A stretch of DNA of 64,000 nucleotides from Streptomyces sp. NRRL S-455 (GTDB taxonomy: Bacteria; Actinomycetota; Actinomycetes; Streptomycetales; Streptomycetaceae). The notes below the pieces were generated by a model. It was given only the letters and a program-made list of their open reading frames with translations. It ran no database searches and was not told where the DNA came from. The stretch covers positions 186,001-250,000 of the forward strand of contig NZ_JOCT01000021.1 in assembly GCF_000717875.1 (NCBI RefSeq). Direction: 5' to 3'. Position numbers and translations under genes: made by a program. Every line of letters begins with the position of its first letter. Positions within the stretch are counted from its first letter, which is position 1. This document shows positions 16,940 through 25,792 of the stretch, one piece after another.

Positions 16940-18478
16940 CTACGCGGTTCTCGGGGACCGTGCCGGCTGAGCAGCCGCGTCGTTCCCGGGCCGCCGCTGT
17001 GCCCTGCGGCGCGCCCCCGTGCCGACGGGCCGGCCCTGGCCGGTGCGGCCCCGGCTTCCCCCGGAGGAGGACGGAACGGCACGGCGGGGGCGTTCCACGA
17101 CAGGCGCGGTGACGACCACCGGGACACCGGAGGGCGCCTGGGCGCCCGTGATACGGCTCAGCTCCGCCTCACCCGAGCGGACCGGGGTGATGCGCGGGGT
17201 GATGCCGGCCGAAGCCATCAGCCGGGTCATGCCGCGGCGCTGGCCGGGGGTCACCAGGGTGACGACGCTGCCGGACTCCCCGGCGCGGGCCGTACGGCCG
17301 CCACGGTGCAGGTAGTCCTTGTGGTCGCTGGGCGGATCCACGTTGACGACCAGGTCGAGGCTGTCGACGTGGATGCCGCGGGCCGCGACGTTGGTGGCCA
17401 CCAGGACGGTGACATGACCGTCCTTGAACTGCGCCAGGGTCCGGGTGCGCTGCGGCTGGGACCGGCCACCGTGCAGGGCGGCGGCGCGGACACCGCTGTT
17501 CAGCAGGTGCTTGGTCAGCCGGTCCACGGCGTGCTTGGTGTCCAGGAACATGATGACCTTGCCGTCCCGCGCCGCGATCTCGGTGGTCGTCCGGTGCTTG
17601 TCCGCGTCGTGCACGTGGAGGACGTGGTGCTCCATCGTGGTGACGGCACCGGCCGACGGATCGACGGAGTGAACCACCGGGTCGGTCAGGTAACGGCGGA
17701 CGAGCAGGTCGACGTTGCGGTCCAGGGTGGCCGAGAACAGCATCCGCTGGCCCTCGGGGCGCACCTGGTCGAGCAGGGCGGTGACCTGGGGCATGAAGCC
17801 CATGTCGGCCATCTGGTCGGCCTCGTCGAGAACCGTGATGGCGACGTCGGTGAGCCGGCAGTCGCCCCGGTCGATGAGGTCCTTGAGCCGGCCGGGCGTC
17901 GCGACGACCACCTCGGCGCCGGCGCGCAGCGCACCGGCCTGCCTGCCGATGGACATGCCGCCGACGACGGTGGCGATCCGCAGGCTCACGGCACGGGCGT
18001 AGGGAGTGAGCGCGTCGGTGACCTGCTGGGCCAGCTCACGGGTGGGGACGAGGATCAGCGCCAGTGGCCGGCGCGCCTCGCCCCGCCGGCCCGCCGTACG
18101 CGCCAGTACGGACAGACCGAAGGCGAGGGTCTTGCCCGAGCCGGTGCGGCCGCGACCGAGCACGTCACGGCCGGCCAGGGAGTTCGGCAGGGTCGCCGCC
18201 TGGATCGGGAACGGCACGGTCACGCCTTCGTGGCCGAGCGTGCTCAGCAGCGCCGCCGGCATGGCGAGATCGGCGAACGACTCGGCGGCGGGCAGGGCGG
18301 GCGTGACCGTCTTCGGAAGCGCGAACTCGCCCCCCGCGGACTGTCGCTTTCCATAGCCGCTGGAGCTGCGCGAGCCCCCGGAGCGGCGCGGTCCCCCGGA
18401 GCGGCCTGCGGCGGCACCTCCGCTGTAGTGGTCACGTGTGCGATTGGCGCGTACGCGCGGGGCACGTGTGCGGTTCAT
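16940..18478 (-). CDS. DEAD-box RNA helicase
   Basis: 512 residues with all core motifs in order: PFPIQAATLP (Q-like), GRTGSGKT (motif I), PTRELAQQ (Ia), TPGRL (Ib), DEAD (II), SAT (III), ATNVAARGIH (V) and HRGGRTARAG (VI). Basic Gly/Arg/Ser-rich tails at both ends (GGAAAGRSGGPRRSGG-like and RGRTGQGRP) are typical RNA-binding extensions. The enzyme unwinds RNA using ATP. It lies downstream of a cold-shock protein gene on the same strand, a pairing that suggests RNA remodelling in the cold. The hairpin between them makes separate or partially read-through transcripts likely. Confidence 0.95.
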   Translation of the reverse strand: MNRTRAPRVRANRTRDHYSGGAAAGRSGGPRRSGGSRSSSGYGKRQSAGGEFALPKTVTPALPAAESFADLAMPAALLSTLGHEGVTVPFPIQAATLPNSLAGRDVLGRGRTGSGKTLAFGLSVLARTAGRRGEARRPLALILVPTRELAQQVTDALTPYARAVSLRIATVVGGMSIGRQAGALRAGAEVVVATPGRLKDLIDRGDCRLTDVAITVLDEADQMADMGFMPQVTALLDQVRPEGQRMLFSATLDRNVDLLVRRYLTDPVVHSVDPSAGAVTTMEHHVLHVHDADKHRTTTEIAARDGKVIMFLDTKHAVDRLTKHLLNSGVRAAALHGGRSQPQRTRTLAQFKDGHVTVLVATNVAARGIHVDSLDLVVNVDPPSDHKDYLHRGGRTARAGESGSVVTLVTPGQRRGMTRLMASAGITPRITPVRSGEAELSRITGAQAPSGVPVVVTAPVVERPRRAVPSSSGGSRGRTGQGRPVGTGARRRAQRRPGNDAAAQPARSPRTA

Positions 18479-18600
18479 TCGGAACCTTCCTTGATGCGGG
18501 CACGTATCAAGGAATTTCCGCAGCAGGAGGAGCGGCGCAGGGAATCGCGAGAACGGGCCGAGAATGACAGGGCGGAATCGCCCTGAGAAGAAAGCGAGCC

Positions 18601-18628
18601 GGGGCCCGCACCCCAGAGTGCGGGCCCC
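18601..18628 (-). terminator. Terminator after cold-shock gene
   Basis: A perfect 10-bp GC stem (18601-18610 with 18619-18628), 28 nt past the cold-shock protein stop codon. Confidence 0.8.
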
Positions 18629-18656
18629 AGCTGCGACGTTTGCGTCAGTGCGCGGA

Positions 18657-18860
18657 TCAGGCGGGAACGATGTTCTCGGCCGTCGGGCCCTTCTGGCCCT
18701 GCGCGATGTCGAACGACACCTTCTGGCCTTCCAGCAGCTCGCGGAAGCCCTGGGTGGCGATGTTCGAGTAGTGGGCGAAGACGTCGGCGCCGCCGCCGTC
18801 CTGCTCGATGAAGCCGAAGCCCTTTTCCGCGTTGAACCACTTCACGGTGCCAGTAGCCAT
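18657..18860 (-). CDS. Cold-shock domain protein (CspA family), 67 aa
   Basis: The single OB-fold domain shows both RNA-binding motifs, KGFGFIEQD (RNP1) and DVFAHYSNI (RNP2-like), after [14 protein letters not shown]. It binds single-stranded RNA and DNA and melts secondary structure. The ATG at 18860 follows GGAGAAATAAAA, an AT-rich spacer typical of well-translated csp genes. The downstream neighbour is a DEAD-box helicase. Confidence 0.96.
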   Translation of the reverse strand: MATGTVKWFNAEKGFGFIEQDGGGADVFAHYSNIATQGFRELLEGQKVSFDIAQGQKGPTAENIVPA

Positions 18861-19197
18861 TTTTATTTCTCCTTCGGAAACGGTGCAAGGAATGTGCCGT
18901 GTGCGCATCCCGTGTCGCCGTGATGATCGGCCGTCGGAAAAACCTTCTGGCAACCACACCTGCAACTGGAGACGACAGTAGCACGTCGGCGTCGGGTATG
19001 TGCGCTGAGTAATTCTGCGCCACCCGGGGCGGCAGGAATATTCGCCGTGCGCCGCGTCGATTTCTTACGTCGCCACTACAGATATTCATTCGCGGAATGA
19101 GGTTGCTGCCGTGGAAGGGAAGCCGGCACCGCGTCTGTCTGCCGGGCGTTCCGGGAGGTAGCTTGGGTGGAGGAGGCCTCTGAAGGGGGACGGTTCG
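18861..19197 (-). other. Cold-shock gene leader and divergent promoter region
   Basis: 337 bases between the cold-shock gene and the NfeD-like gene on the other strand. csp mRNAs usually have long structured 5' leaders and the stretch 18861-18970 is AT-richer than its surroundings, which fits. No gene is seen. No specific box can be assigned with confidence. Confidence 0.5.
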
Positions 19198-19635
19198 ATG
19201 CCGTGGTTCCTGTGGCTGCTCGCTGCCGCGGCGCTGGGCGCCGCGGAGTTCTTCACCCTGACACTGGGCTTCGGGCTGCTGGCGGGCGCCGCGATGGTCG
19301 CCGCCGTGGTCGCCGGTGCGGGCATCGGCGTCGCCGGCCAGCTGGTGGCCTTCGGAGCGACAGCGGCAGTGGGCTTCGTCGTCGTCCGTCCCGTCGCGAT
19401 GCGGCACATGGCCCAGCAACCCCTCACGCGCGAGGGCACTGACGCGCTGATCGGCAGGCGGGCCGAGGTCGTGCAGGAGGTCACCGGGACCCGCGGCCTG
19501 ATCAAGCTCTCCGGCGAGGAGTGGTCCGCCCGCGCCCTCGACGAAAGCCTCGTCATCCCGGTCGGAGCGCTGGTGGACGTCATGGAGATCGAAGGCGCCA
19601 CGGCCATCGTCCACCCACGCGAACTGCTGCCGTGA
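19198..19635 (+). CDS. NfeD-like membrane protein, 145 aa
   Basis: Several hydrophobic segments (FLWLLAAAALGAAEFFTL, LLAGAAMVAAVVAGAGIGVAG, GFVVVRPVA) precede a small OB-fold domain: DALIGRRAEVVQEV, GLIKLSGEEWSARAL and VGALVDVMEIEGATAIVHP. This is the short NfeD form that partners SPFH proteins, and the SPFH gene follows 29 nt downstream. The pair is thought to organise membrane microdomains. Confidence 0.93.
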   Translation: MPWFLWLLAAAALGAAEFFTLTLGFGLLAGAAMVAAVVAGAGIGVAGQLVAFGATAAVGFVVVRPVAMRHMAQQPLTREGTDALIGRRAEVVQEVTGTRGLIKLSGEEWSARALDESLVIPVGALVDVMEIEGATAIVHPRELLP

Positions 19636-19664
19636 ACGGCTGAACACACAGCACTGGAGGCACT

Positions 19665-20774
19665 GTGGACCCAGTTGTCGTCCCCCTTCTCGTGGTGGCC
19701 CTCGTCGTCGTCTTCCTCGTGGCCTCCACTGTGCGGATCGTCCCGCAGGCGCGCCGCTACAACGTCGAGCGGTTCGGCCGGTACCGCCGGACGCTGCAAC
19801 CCGGCCTGAACCTGGTCGTGCCGGTGGCGGACCGCATCAACACCAAACTCGACGTGCGTGAGCAGGTCTACTCGTCCGATCCCAGGCCGGTGATCACCGA
19901 GGACAACCTCGTGGTGAACATCGACACCGTCCTCTACTACCAGATCACCGATCCGCGGGCGGCGGCCTACGAGGTCGCCGACTACCTCCAGGCGATCGAC
20001 CAGCTCACCGTGACCACGCTGCGCAACGTCATCGGCAGCATGGACCTGGAGGAGACGCTCACCTCGCGTGAGGAGATCAACTCCCGCCTCCGGGCCGTCC
20101 TCGACGACGCCACCGGCAAGTGGGGCATCCGGGTCAACCGCGTCGAGATCAAGGCCATCGATCCACCGCACACCATCAAGGAAGCGATGGAAAAGCAGAT
20201 GCGGGCCGAGCGGGACAAGCGCGCGGCCATCCTGCACGCCGAAGGAGAGCGGCAGGCCAAGATCCTCACCGCGGAAGGCACCAAGCAGAAGGACATCCTG
20301 GAGGCCCAGGGCACGCAGCAGGCCATGATCCTCCGGGCGGACGGCGAGGCCAAGGCGGTGGAACTCGTCTTCCAGGCCGTCCACCGCAACAACGCCGATC
20401 CGAAGGTCCTGGCCTACAAGTACCTCGAGACGCTCCCGCACTTGGCGAGCAGCGACAACAACACGTTCTGGGTGATCCCGGGGGAGCTGACCGAGGCGGT
20501 CCGGACCGTCACCCGCGCGTTCGGCGACCAGTCGGCGTCAGGTGCTGCCGCACCTGAGCGACCCGAGGAAGCAGCCACCGCCGGCGGCGAGGGCGCGTCA
20601 CACGAGGTCGGGATTCCGCAGCTCGAACCGGGCTCGACGCTCGCCCGCGACGCCGCCGCGGCTGCCGACGAGGCCGGGAAGCAGGCCGCAGCCGCGGTGA
20701 GCGACGCCAAGGCCGAGGCCGAGGCCGCCAAGTCGCCCCAGGCGCCGCGCCGGGGGCGGACGTCCGGCGCTTGA
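19665..20774 (+). CDS. SPFH/Band 7 domain protein
   Basis: 369 residues from a GTG at 19665. An N-terminal membrane anchor (VVVALVVVFLVASTVRIV) is followed by the SPFH domain (RRYNVERFGRYRRTLQPGLN, RINTKLDVREQVY, VVNIDTVLYYQITDPRAA) and a helical, Glu/Ala/Lys-rich coiled coil (HAEGERQAKILTAEGTKQKD) typical of stomatin/paraslipin-like proteins. The C-terminal 90 residues are Ala/Glu-rich. It forms oligomers at the membrane with NfeD partners. Confidence 0.93.
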   Translation: MDPVVVPLLVVALVVVFLVASTVRIVPQARRYNVERFGRYRRTLQPGLNLVVPVADRINTKLDVREQVYSSDPRPVITEDNLVVNIDTVLYYQITDPRAAAYEVADYLQAIDQLTVTTLRNVIGSMDLEETLTSREEINSRLRAVLDDATGKWGIRVNRVEIKAIDPPHTIKEAMEKQMRAERDKRAAILHAEGERQAKILTAEGTKQKDILEAQGTQQAMILRADGEAKAVELVFQAVHRNNADPKVLAYKYLETLPHLASSDNNTFWVIPGELTEAVRTVTRAFGDQSASGAAAPERPEEAATAGGEGASHEVGIPQLEPGSTLARDAAAAADEAGKQAAAAVSDAKAEAEAAKSPQAPRRGRTSGA

Positions 20775-20989
20775 GCCGGCCGTCGGCTGTCGTCAGCGAC
20801 AACCGTGCGGCGCGGCCGCCGGCCGGGGTGCTCTCGCGGCCGCCGGCCCGGCACCCCGGTGCCGCCATCGGCCTGCTCGACAGACCGCCGGTGTCTTTCC
20901 CGAACTCGGGGTACTCGCGCCCTCACCAGGCGGACGGGCCCCGGCGCGGCCCGTCCGGCGCAGCCCACGAAGAACGGGAGGTGATCATC

Positions 20990-21427
20990 GTGTCGACTGC
21001 ACAGCCGCACTCTGCCGACGTCGGCCGACAGACGCGGGATCCCGGCGCGGAGCCGGTCAGCGAGCTGGTGCAGCGGGCGTCGCAGCAGCTCACGGAGCTG
21101 GTGCGCGGCGAGCTGAGGCTGGCGCAGGCGGAGATGAAGGAGAAGGGCAAACGGTACGGCAAGGGCGGAGGGCTGTTCGGCGGTGCCGGCATCGTCGGCT
21201 TCCTGACCCTTCAGGCGCTGGTGGCCACGGCCATCGCCGCCCTCGCGGTGCCGCTGCCGGTGTGGGCCGCGGCGTTGATCGTCACCGCGGTGCTGGGCGC
21301 GATCACCGCGCTCATGGCCCTCACCGGCAAGAAGCAGATCAGCGAGGGTGCGCCGCCGGTACCCGAGCAGACGATCGACAGCGTGAAGGCCGACGTGGCC
21401 GAGATCAAGGAGAGTGCACAGCGATGA
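20990..21427 (+). CDS. Phage-holin-family (DUF1469-type) membrane protein, 145 aa
   Basis: SELVQRASQQLTELVRGELR starts an amphipathic helix, then two membrane helices (FLTLQALVATAIAALAVPLP and AALIVTAVLGAITALMAL). This matches the actinobacterial putative Actinobacteria holin-X family, stress-linked membrane proteins rather than phage lysis holins. GTG at 20990 follows CGGGAGG at 8-nt spacing; the GTG at 20981 overlaps that site. The stop overlaps the start of the next gene (ATGA), so the two are coupled. Confidence 0.85.
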   Translation: MSTAQPHSADVGRQTRDPGAEPVSELVQRASQQLTELVRGELRLAQAEMKEKGKRYGKGGGLFGGAGIVGFLTLQALVATAIAALAVPLPVWAAALIVTAVLGAITALMALTGKKQISEGAPPVPEQTIDSVKADVAEIKESAQR

Positions 21428-21873
21428 CCCAGCCGCCTCACGACGAGCAGACGGCTTCCAGCCGTCAGGAGCTGCACGAGCAGGTCGAGGAGACCCGCCA
21501 GTCGCTCGGGAAGACGGTCGAGGCGCTGGCAGCCGAGACCGATGTCAGGGCCAAGGCACAGGAGAGGGCAGCAGACATCAGGCAGCAGGCAGCCGTGAAG
21601 GCCGGGCAGCTGAAGGCCAGGGCAGCGGAAGCCGCGCACCAGATGCAGGACAAGCTGCCGGATTCGGTGACGGACAAGGCGGCTCGCGCCGCCGAGCAGG
21701 CCCGGTCCGGGGCCGCCCGGGCCGGCCACGTGCTCCAGGAGAAGGCGCCCGAACCAGTGCGGCAGAAGGCGGCCCAGGGTGCGCGGACCGCACGGGACAA
21801 CCGGACCCTGCTGCTGGCCGCGGGCGTTGGCGCCGCCCTGGTGTGGCTGGCGTGCCGCCGCGGGAAAAAGTGA
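21424..21873 (+). CDS. DUF3618 domain protein, 149 aa
   Basis: An N-terminal DUF3618 helix (RQELHEQVEETRQSLGKTVEALAA-like) is followed by a long Ala/Gln/Lys-rich amphipathic helix resembling LEA or apolipoprotein repeats and one C-terminal membrane helix (LLLAAGVGAALVWLACR). It overlaps the holin-like gene by 4 nt. These pairs are common in actinomycetes and often linked to osmotic or envelope stress. Function is not established. Confidence 0.88.
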   Translation: MTQPPHDEQTASSRQELHEQVEETRQSLGKTVEALAAETDVRAKAQERAADIRQQAAVKAGQLKARAAEAAHQMQDKLPDSVTDKAARAAEQARSGAARAGHVLQEKAPEPVRQKAAQGARTARDNRTLLLAAGVGAALVWLACRRGKK

Positions 21874-21958
21874 GCGGCCGCGGGAAAAGGTGAGCGGCGC
21901 CCCGGGCAAGGTTGCGCCCGTCGGGCTCCGCATGCGCGGCAATGTCACCTCACCGCTC

Positions 21959-21999
21959 CGGCCATGAGCCCCGGATCTCTGACCCGGGGCTCATGGCCG
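21959..21999 (+). terminator. Terminator after the holin-like/DUF3618 pair
   Basis: A perfect 16-bp stem (21959-21974 with 21984-21999) with a 9-nt loop, 85 nt after the DUF3618 stop codon. Confidence 0.85.
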
Positions 22000-22043
22000 T
22001 CGTCCCGGATGGCGGTGGGGCAGGAAACCGATGACTCCACGTG

Positions 22044-22649
22044 CTACGAGCGAAGAGAGACGTAGCCCTTGATGCCGGCCTGCCCGGCCTTCGCGATGCG
22101 GTCCGCCGGGGCGTTCGCTCGCTGTTCGGACGTCAGTGGCCAGTCGTGAGGCTGCATGAACAGCAGCTCGCCGGTGACCGGGACGAGGGCAGCGCCTCCG
22201 AAGAGATCGTCGCCGGCGTACCAGATGCCCGCATCGCCGCTCGCCGGCCATCCTTTGCCCGACAGGTTCCTGCCCGACAGCGTGGGCGATCCCGAACCTC
22301 CACTACCCAGCCTGATGACGAAGCCGTTGTTCCTCTCAAGGCTGATCCGCTGGACAGGGCCGCGGAAGACAGCCGGGTAGGTGCGGAAGAGACGGGAGCA
22401 TCTCCGGATCCAGGAGAGAGCGCTCCAGACAAGGAACGACGAGACCAGGATGCCGAAGAACCCTACTAGCGCGATGGGGAGCAGATAGTCGGTGCGGGTC
22501 ACGAAGATCTGCGACCACATGAGTCCGAAGACCGCCGCACGTTTCGCGAAACGCTTCAGCGCCATGGTGCGGTGGTGCTTCAAAGCACCCTGAACATCGG
22601 TTCCGTCGGTCGCGTAGGGCGCGCGACTCTCCTCCTGCACGACGACCAT
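22044..22649 (-). CDS. Hypothetical two-helix membrane protein of the WXG100 cassette, 201 aa
   Basis: Two hydrophobic segments (AAVFGLMWSQIFV and LLPIALVGFFGILVSSFLVW) precede a cytosolic domain with RISLERNNGFVIRLGSGG and GIWYAGDDLFGGAALVPV. The C-terminal layout, including a WYAGD/E motif followed by a strand, resembles the 25126-25764 protein, so the two flanking proteins of this locus are likely paralogues. It is the last gene of a four-gene minus-strand operon starting with a WXG100 protein. No function is known. Confidence 0.7.
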   Translation of the reverse strand: MVVVQEESRAPYATDGTDVQGALKHHRTMALKRFAKRAAVFGLMWSQIFVTRTDYLLPIALVGFFGILVSSFLVWSALSWIRRCSRLFRTYPAVFRGPVQRISLERNNGFVIRLGSGGSGSPTLSGRNLSGKGWPASGDAGIWYAGDDLFGGAALVPVTGELLFMQPHDWPLTSEQRANAPADRIAKAGQAGIKGYVSLRS

Positions 22650-22664
22650 CCTCCCTGTCCGCGA

Positions 22665-23363
22665 TCACCCGAAGTCGGACTGCACGGCGTGAGCCGCGGA
22701 ACCGGGAACCACCGGACCAGGCCCTTGGTCCGCTTCGGCCGTCGGATCCGTGAACGTCAGTGTGCGGGCAGTGCCGAGCAGCACCGAGCGGTAGTCGTCG
22801 GCCAGCTCGAGCGACGAGGTCACCAGTTGCACGACGATGAACGACGCCGTACGGGGCTCCGGTACCGCCACCGTTCCCTGCCAGACGGAACCCTCCAAGG
22901 GCCCCTCCTGACCTTCGGGCGGGACGCCGGGCGCCGGCGTCTTACGCACCTGCTCGGTCAGGAACCCGATGCCGACGGGCAGTTCGATCGGCCGCAAGCC
23001 CTCGCTCGCGTTCCCGCCCACCATGCCGGCGAGAACGCGCGTGGGGTTCGCGCCGCCGGACGGGAACGCGGACATCGTGAGGACCGACAGCGAGGCCCCT
23101 CCGTTGCCATCGGGGTGCATACCGAGCGCGCACACCGCCACCGGCTGCTTCCGCAGCAGCATCACGGTCGTGGCGTACAGACGGAACGTCTGGTCGGCCC
23201 GGTCGCGGGCTTCCTCGGGAAGTCCGCTGAACTGTCGGGCCAGCTCCGCGACTCCCTCCTCCGTCGGATTCAGATCCAGTTCCAGATACCCGTGGGGGAG
23301 CCCGTACCAGAACTGCGGCCTCGGTCCGGTGTCCGTGCCCGCGACGCCGAGTTGGTTGTTCAC
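22665..23363 (-). CDS. Hypothetical protein of the WXG100 cassette, 232 aa
   Basis: No signal peptide or membrane helix. The N-terminal part reads PQFWYGLPHGYLELDLNPTEEG and the middle carries repeated beta-strand blocks (AVCALGMHPDG, LSVLTMSAFP). Proteins of this type are seen beside WXG100 genes in Streptomyces and may be type VII secretion accessory proteins or substrate chaperones; that is inference from position. Its start overlaps the stop of the preceding gene (ATGA). Confidence 0.65.
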   Translation of the reverse strand: MNNQLGVAGTDTGPRPQFWYGLPHGYLELDLNPTEEGVAELARQFSGLPEEARDRADQTFRLYATTVMLLRKQPVAVCALGMHPDGNGGASLSVLTMSAFPSGGANPTRVLAGMVGGNASEGLRPIELPVGIGFLTEQVRKTPAPGVPPEGQEGPLEGSVWQGTVAVPEPRTASFIVVQLVTSSLELADDYRSVLLGTARTLTFTDPTAEADQGPGPVVPGSAAHAVQSDFG

Positions 23364-24643
23364 AGCCGGATACTCCCCGCGAGTTCAGCGATGTCCGTGC
23401 CGAAGGTCCCGAGCGTGCCCGCCGCGCCCGACAGCGCCACACTCGCCTTGGTGGCCTCGGTGGAGTCATGGCCGATGCCGTCTTCCGGCAGCAGTCCGGC
23501 GGTCTCCGCCGAGGAGACCACGTTCGCGGTCGCGTTGACGCCGTTGAGGGCCCAGTCGCGCACCTTGCTGGGAGCGGTGGCCACATCCACGGACCTGTAC
23601 CAGTTCACGGCCTTCACTTCGCCGGCGAAGGTCGTGACCTTTGAACCCAGCGACATGGCCTCCCCGCCCTCCCGGGCAACCGCTGCGGCCAGGCCCACCT
23701 CGCTTCCCGCCCGGGCCAGGATGCCGACTCCCGGTACGACGCCCAGGGTGTCGCCGACGACGGAACCCCATGCGGTCAGACCCGCGTTCCATCCGTGCTC
23801 ACCCATGAGCGAGTCCCTGAAGTCCTCGCTCGCGAGATTCTTGCTCAGCGCGGCGGCGCTGGCCACGATCGCGATGGCGGCGAAGGCGGGCGCGAGAGGA
23901 GTCGGGAAGAGTGCCAGGAGGCCGGCGATGGCGCCGATGGTTCCGGCATGGTCCAGGAGCGTCTGACCGATGTTCTTGAGAAACTCCCCGATGCTCTCAA
24001 GAGTCTTACTGAGCCACCCCGGCTCCTTGGGCGCCAGTCTGTCGTCCGCCTCGTCGAGCTTCCTGGCGACGCCCTCGGCCTTCTCCTTGTTCTCGCTTTC
24101 CAGGGTGCGGGCCTTGGTGAGGACGTCCTCGTAGGCCTGGTTGGCGTTGTTGAGCTGGGTGGTCGCCTCGTTCAGCGAACGCTCGGCCGCTCGCAGGCGC
24201 GCTGTCGCGGCGTCGGCCTCCTGCTGGCTGGGATACTCCTTCCCGGCCAGTTGGAGGTCGGGGTGCTTGGCCGCCTCGTCGTGGTGCTGCTTCGCCTTCT
24301 CGGCGGCGGACTTCTTCTCGCCCGCTTCCTCGTCGTACTTCTTCGCCAGCTCGCGGTGGGAGGAGAGATCGCCGTTCCAGGCATCGAGCGACGCCGCTGC
24401 CTTGCCGAGCGAACGCGCCGCGTTCTTCATGTACTTCGGCAGTTCACCGTCCAGCGCGTCCCGGAACGCGTCCGCCGCGTCGCCCTCCCAGTGCGCGCTC
24501 TCCCCGAGCAGTCTCTCGATCTGGCGGTGGGAGCTGTCCAGCGCGTTCGCCGCGGCCTTCACCTTCTGTTGCAGCGCGGCAACCTCGGCGGGGATGCCGG
24601 GGACCGGATTCCAGCCGAGATTCGGATACGGGTTCGTAGCCAT
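23360..24643 (-). CDS. Large WXG100-like type VII secretion substrate candidate, 427 aa
   Basis: The first ~100 residues form a helical hairpin with a WxG-like turn (SAHWEGDAADAFRDAL). Residues 100-230 are a long Ala/Lys/Glu/Gln-rich coiled coil. The C-terminal half is hydrophobic (IGAIAGLLALFPTPLAPAF, AIAIVASAAALS), followed by a Gly/Ala-rich end. This resembles LXG/WXG-type exported proteins with a C-terminal effector or membrane-active part. No nuclease or other toxin motif is visible. It starts 1 nt inside the stop of the small WXG100 gene. Confidence 0.75.
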   Translation of the reverse strand: MATNPYPNLGWNPVPGIPAEVAALQQKVKAAANALDSSHRQIERLLGESAHWEGDAADAFRDALDGELPKYMKNAARSLGKAAASLDAWNGDLSSHRELAKKYDEEAGEKKSAAEKAKQHHDEAAKHPDLQLAGKEYPSQQEADAATARLRAAERSLNEATTQLNNANQAYEDVLTKARTLESENKEKAEGVARKLDEADDRLAPKEPGWLSKTLESIGEFLKNIGQTLLDHAGTIGAIAGLLALFPTPLAPAFAAIAIVASAAALSKNLASEDFRDSLMGEHGWNAGLTAWGSVVGDTLGVVPGVGILARAGSEVGLAAAVAREGGEAMSLGSKVTTFAGEVKAVNWYRSVDVATAPSKVRDWALNGVNATANVVSSAETAGLLPEDGIGHDSTEATKASVALSGAAGTLGTFGTDIAELAGSIRL

Positions 24644-24969
24644 CAGTTCTTCCCCCCGCCACCCGAAGTAGCCGACTCCGCCATCTGCTTCAGGGTTTTC
24701 TCCAGATTCTCCTCGAACTCTTCATAGCTCAGCTTGTTGGACTTCACGCCCTCGCTGATGCCGCCGATCATCTCGCTCAACTGCTCGGACCCGTATTTCC
24801 ATCTCTCCTGGAACGCGTCACACGCCTCGTCCAGTCGCGCTGTACCGATCTCGGCGCTACGGACGTGTGAAAGCGCCTTACGGGCGTCGTCAAGGTCCTT
24901 CGTCGCCTGCTGCAGCGATTTGACGAATTGGTCCAACTGGTCGATGTCGACCTTGAAGTGGTCCCCCAC
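24643..24969 (-). CDS. WXG100 family protein (EsxA/B-like), 108 aa
   Basis: A helix-turn-helix hairpin with KVDIDQLDQFVKSLQQA and an ERWKYGSEQL turn, the W-x-G-like motif of ESX/type VII substrates. The C-terminal tail (LSYEEFEENLEKTLKQMAE) has a YxxxD/E-like secretion signal. Length is typical. It heads a four-gene operon, and the 157-nt gap to the divergent membrane-protein gene must hold the promoter. No ESX motor (EccC) or EccD genes lie in the window. Confidence 0.88.
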   Translation of the reverse strand: MGDHFKVDIDQLDQFVKSLQQATKDLDDARKALSHVRSAEIGTARLDEACDAFQERWKYGSEQLSEMIGGISEGVKSNKLSYEEFEENLEKTLKQMAESATSGGGGKN

Positions 24970-25125
24970 TGGTACCCCCGTAGCGGCGGAAAATGGAACA
25001 TTCAGGGCAACGTGGACAGACGGATTCCCCTGGTGCTGCCCGGCTGGGCGGCAGCCTATATGTCAGTAGAGTGGCGTGTCGATCGAGGTCTCGTGAGCCT
25101 TCGAATCCATATACGAGGAGAACTT

Positions 25126-25764
25126 GTGAAAGAGAGCGGTGGGGGTCTTCCCTTCGACAAGTCCGACACACAGGCTGATCGGGGCCCTGCCGATGCGCCC
25201 GCCCCCCTGCATAAATGTGCTTTCGATCATCCTGAAACCCGGGTGGCATGGGAGAAGGCGCGGCGCAAAGCGAAGCGAGGGGGCTGGTTCTGGCACTTCT
25301 TGTATGCCCTGTCCTGGGTGGTGTGCTTCGCCTTCAGTGCGAATGCCTCAAGCGAAATCGCCAAGGATCGGGCTGCCGGAGCCATTGTCCTGGTGACGTT
25401 TATCTATCTGATTCTTCTCTATCTGCGCCGTGACGTAATGGGATCCTTGAAGCGCATCCGACGCGTGCTCGAGCAGCACCCGTGGCAACTCATCCCCGCG
25501 GCGCACAGGCCCGCCGGTGTCAAGGACGTCATGGGCGTGCCCGTCCAACTGCGCTACCGCGAAGGCGAAGAGCTGACCGGCCTCATGTCCGCACGGAATC
25601 CGCTGCGCCGACGCCACTGGCCCGAGGAACTGGAGCACGGCGCCTGGTACGCCGGCGAGGTGTGGCGGGAAGGAGGCGCCAGGACACGCGGCTTCGGTGT
25701 CCTCTCCGTCCCGGGGGGCGGCGAGCTCATGGAGGTGTCTCGGGAAACGGCGGTGCGGCGGTGA
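25126..25764 (+). CDS. Hypothetical two-helix membrane protein, 212 aa
   Basis: The GTG at 25126 sits behind ACGAGGAG. After a short Cys-containing N-terminus come two membrane helices (FWHFLYALSWVVCFAFS and GAIVLVTFIYLILLYL) and a cytosolic domain (HPWQLIPAAHRPAGVKD, GAWYAGEVWREGGA). It resembles the 22044-22649 protein in helix layout and WYAGE/D motif. Divergent from the WXG100 operon, it may share its promoter region and its role, for example as an immunity or membrane partner. Confidence 0.7.
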   Translation: MKESGGGLPFDKSDTQADRGPADAPAPLHKCAFDHPETRVAWEKARRKAKRGGWFWHFLYALSWVVCFAFSANASSEIAKDRAAGAIVLVTFIYLILLYLRRDVMGSLKRIRRVLEQHPWQLIPAAHRPAGVKDVMGVPVQLRYREGEELTGLMSARNPLRRRHWPEELEHGAWYAGEVWREGGARTRGFGVLSVPGGGELMEVSRETAVRR

Positions 25765-25792
25765 GCGGGGGAGAGGGCGTTACGGTCGGTCC

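Noticed and set aside
20990-21427. Holin-family gene as evidence of a prophage
   Set aside because: This actinobacterial family sits with DUF3618 proteins in non-phage loci, and no other phage genes are present.
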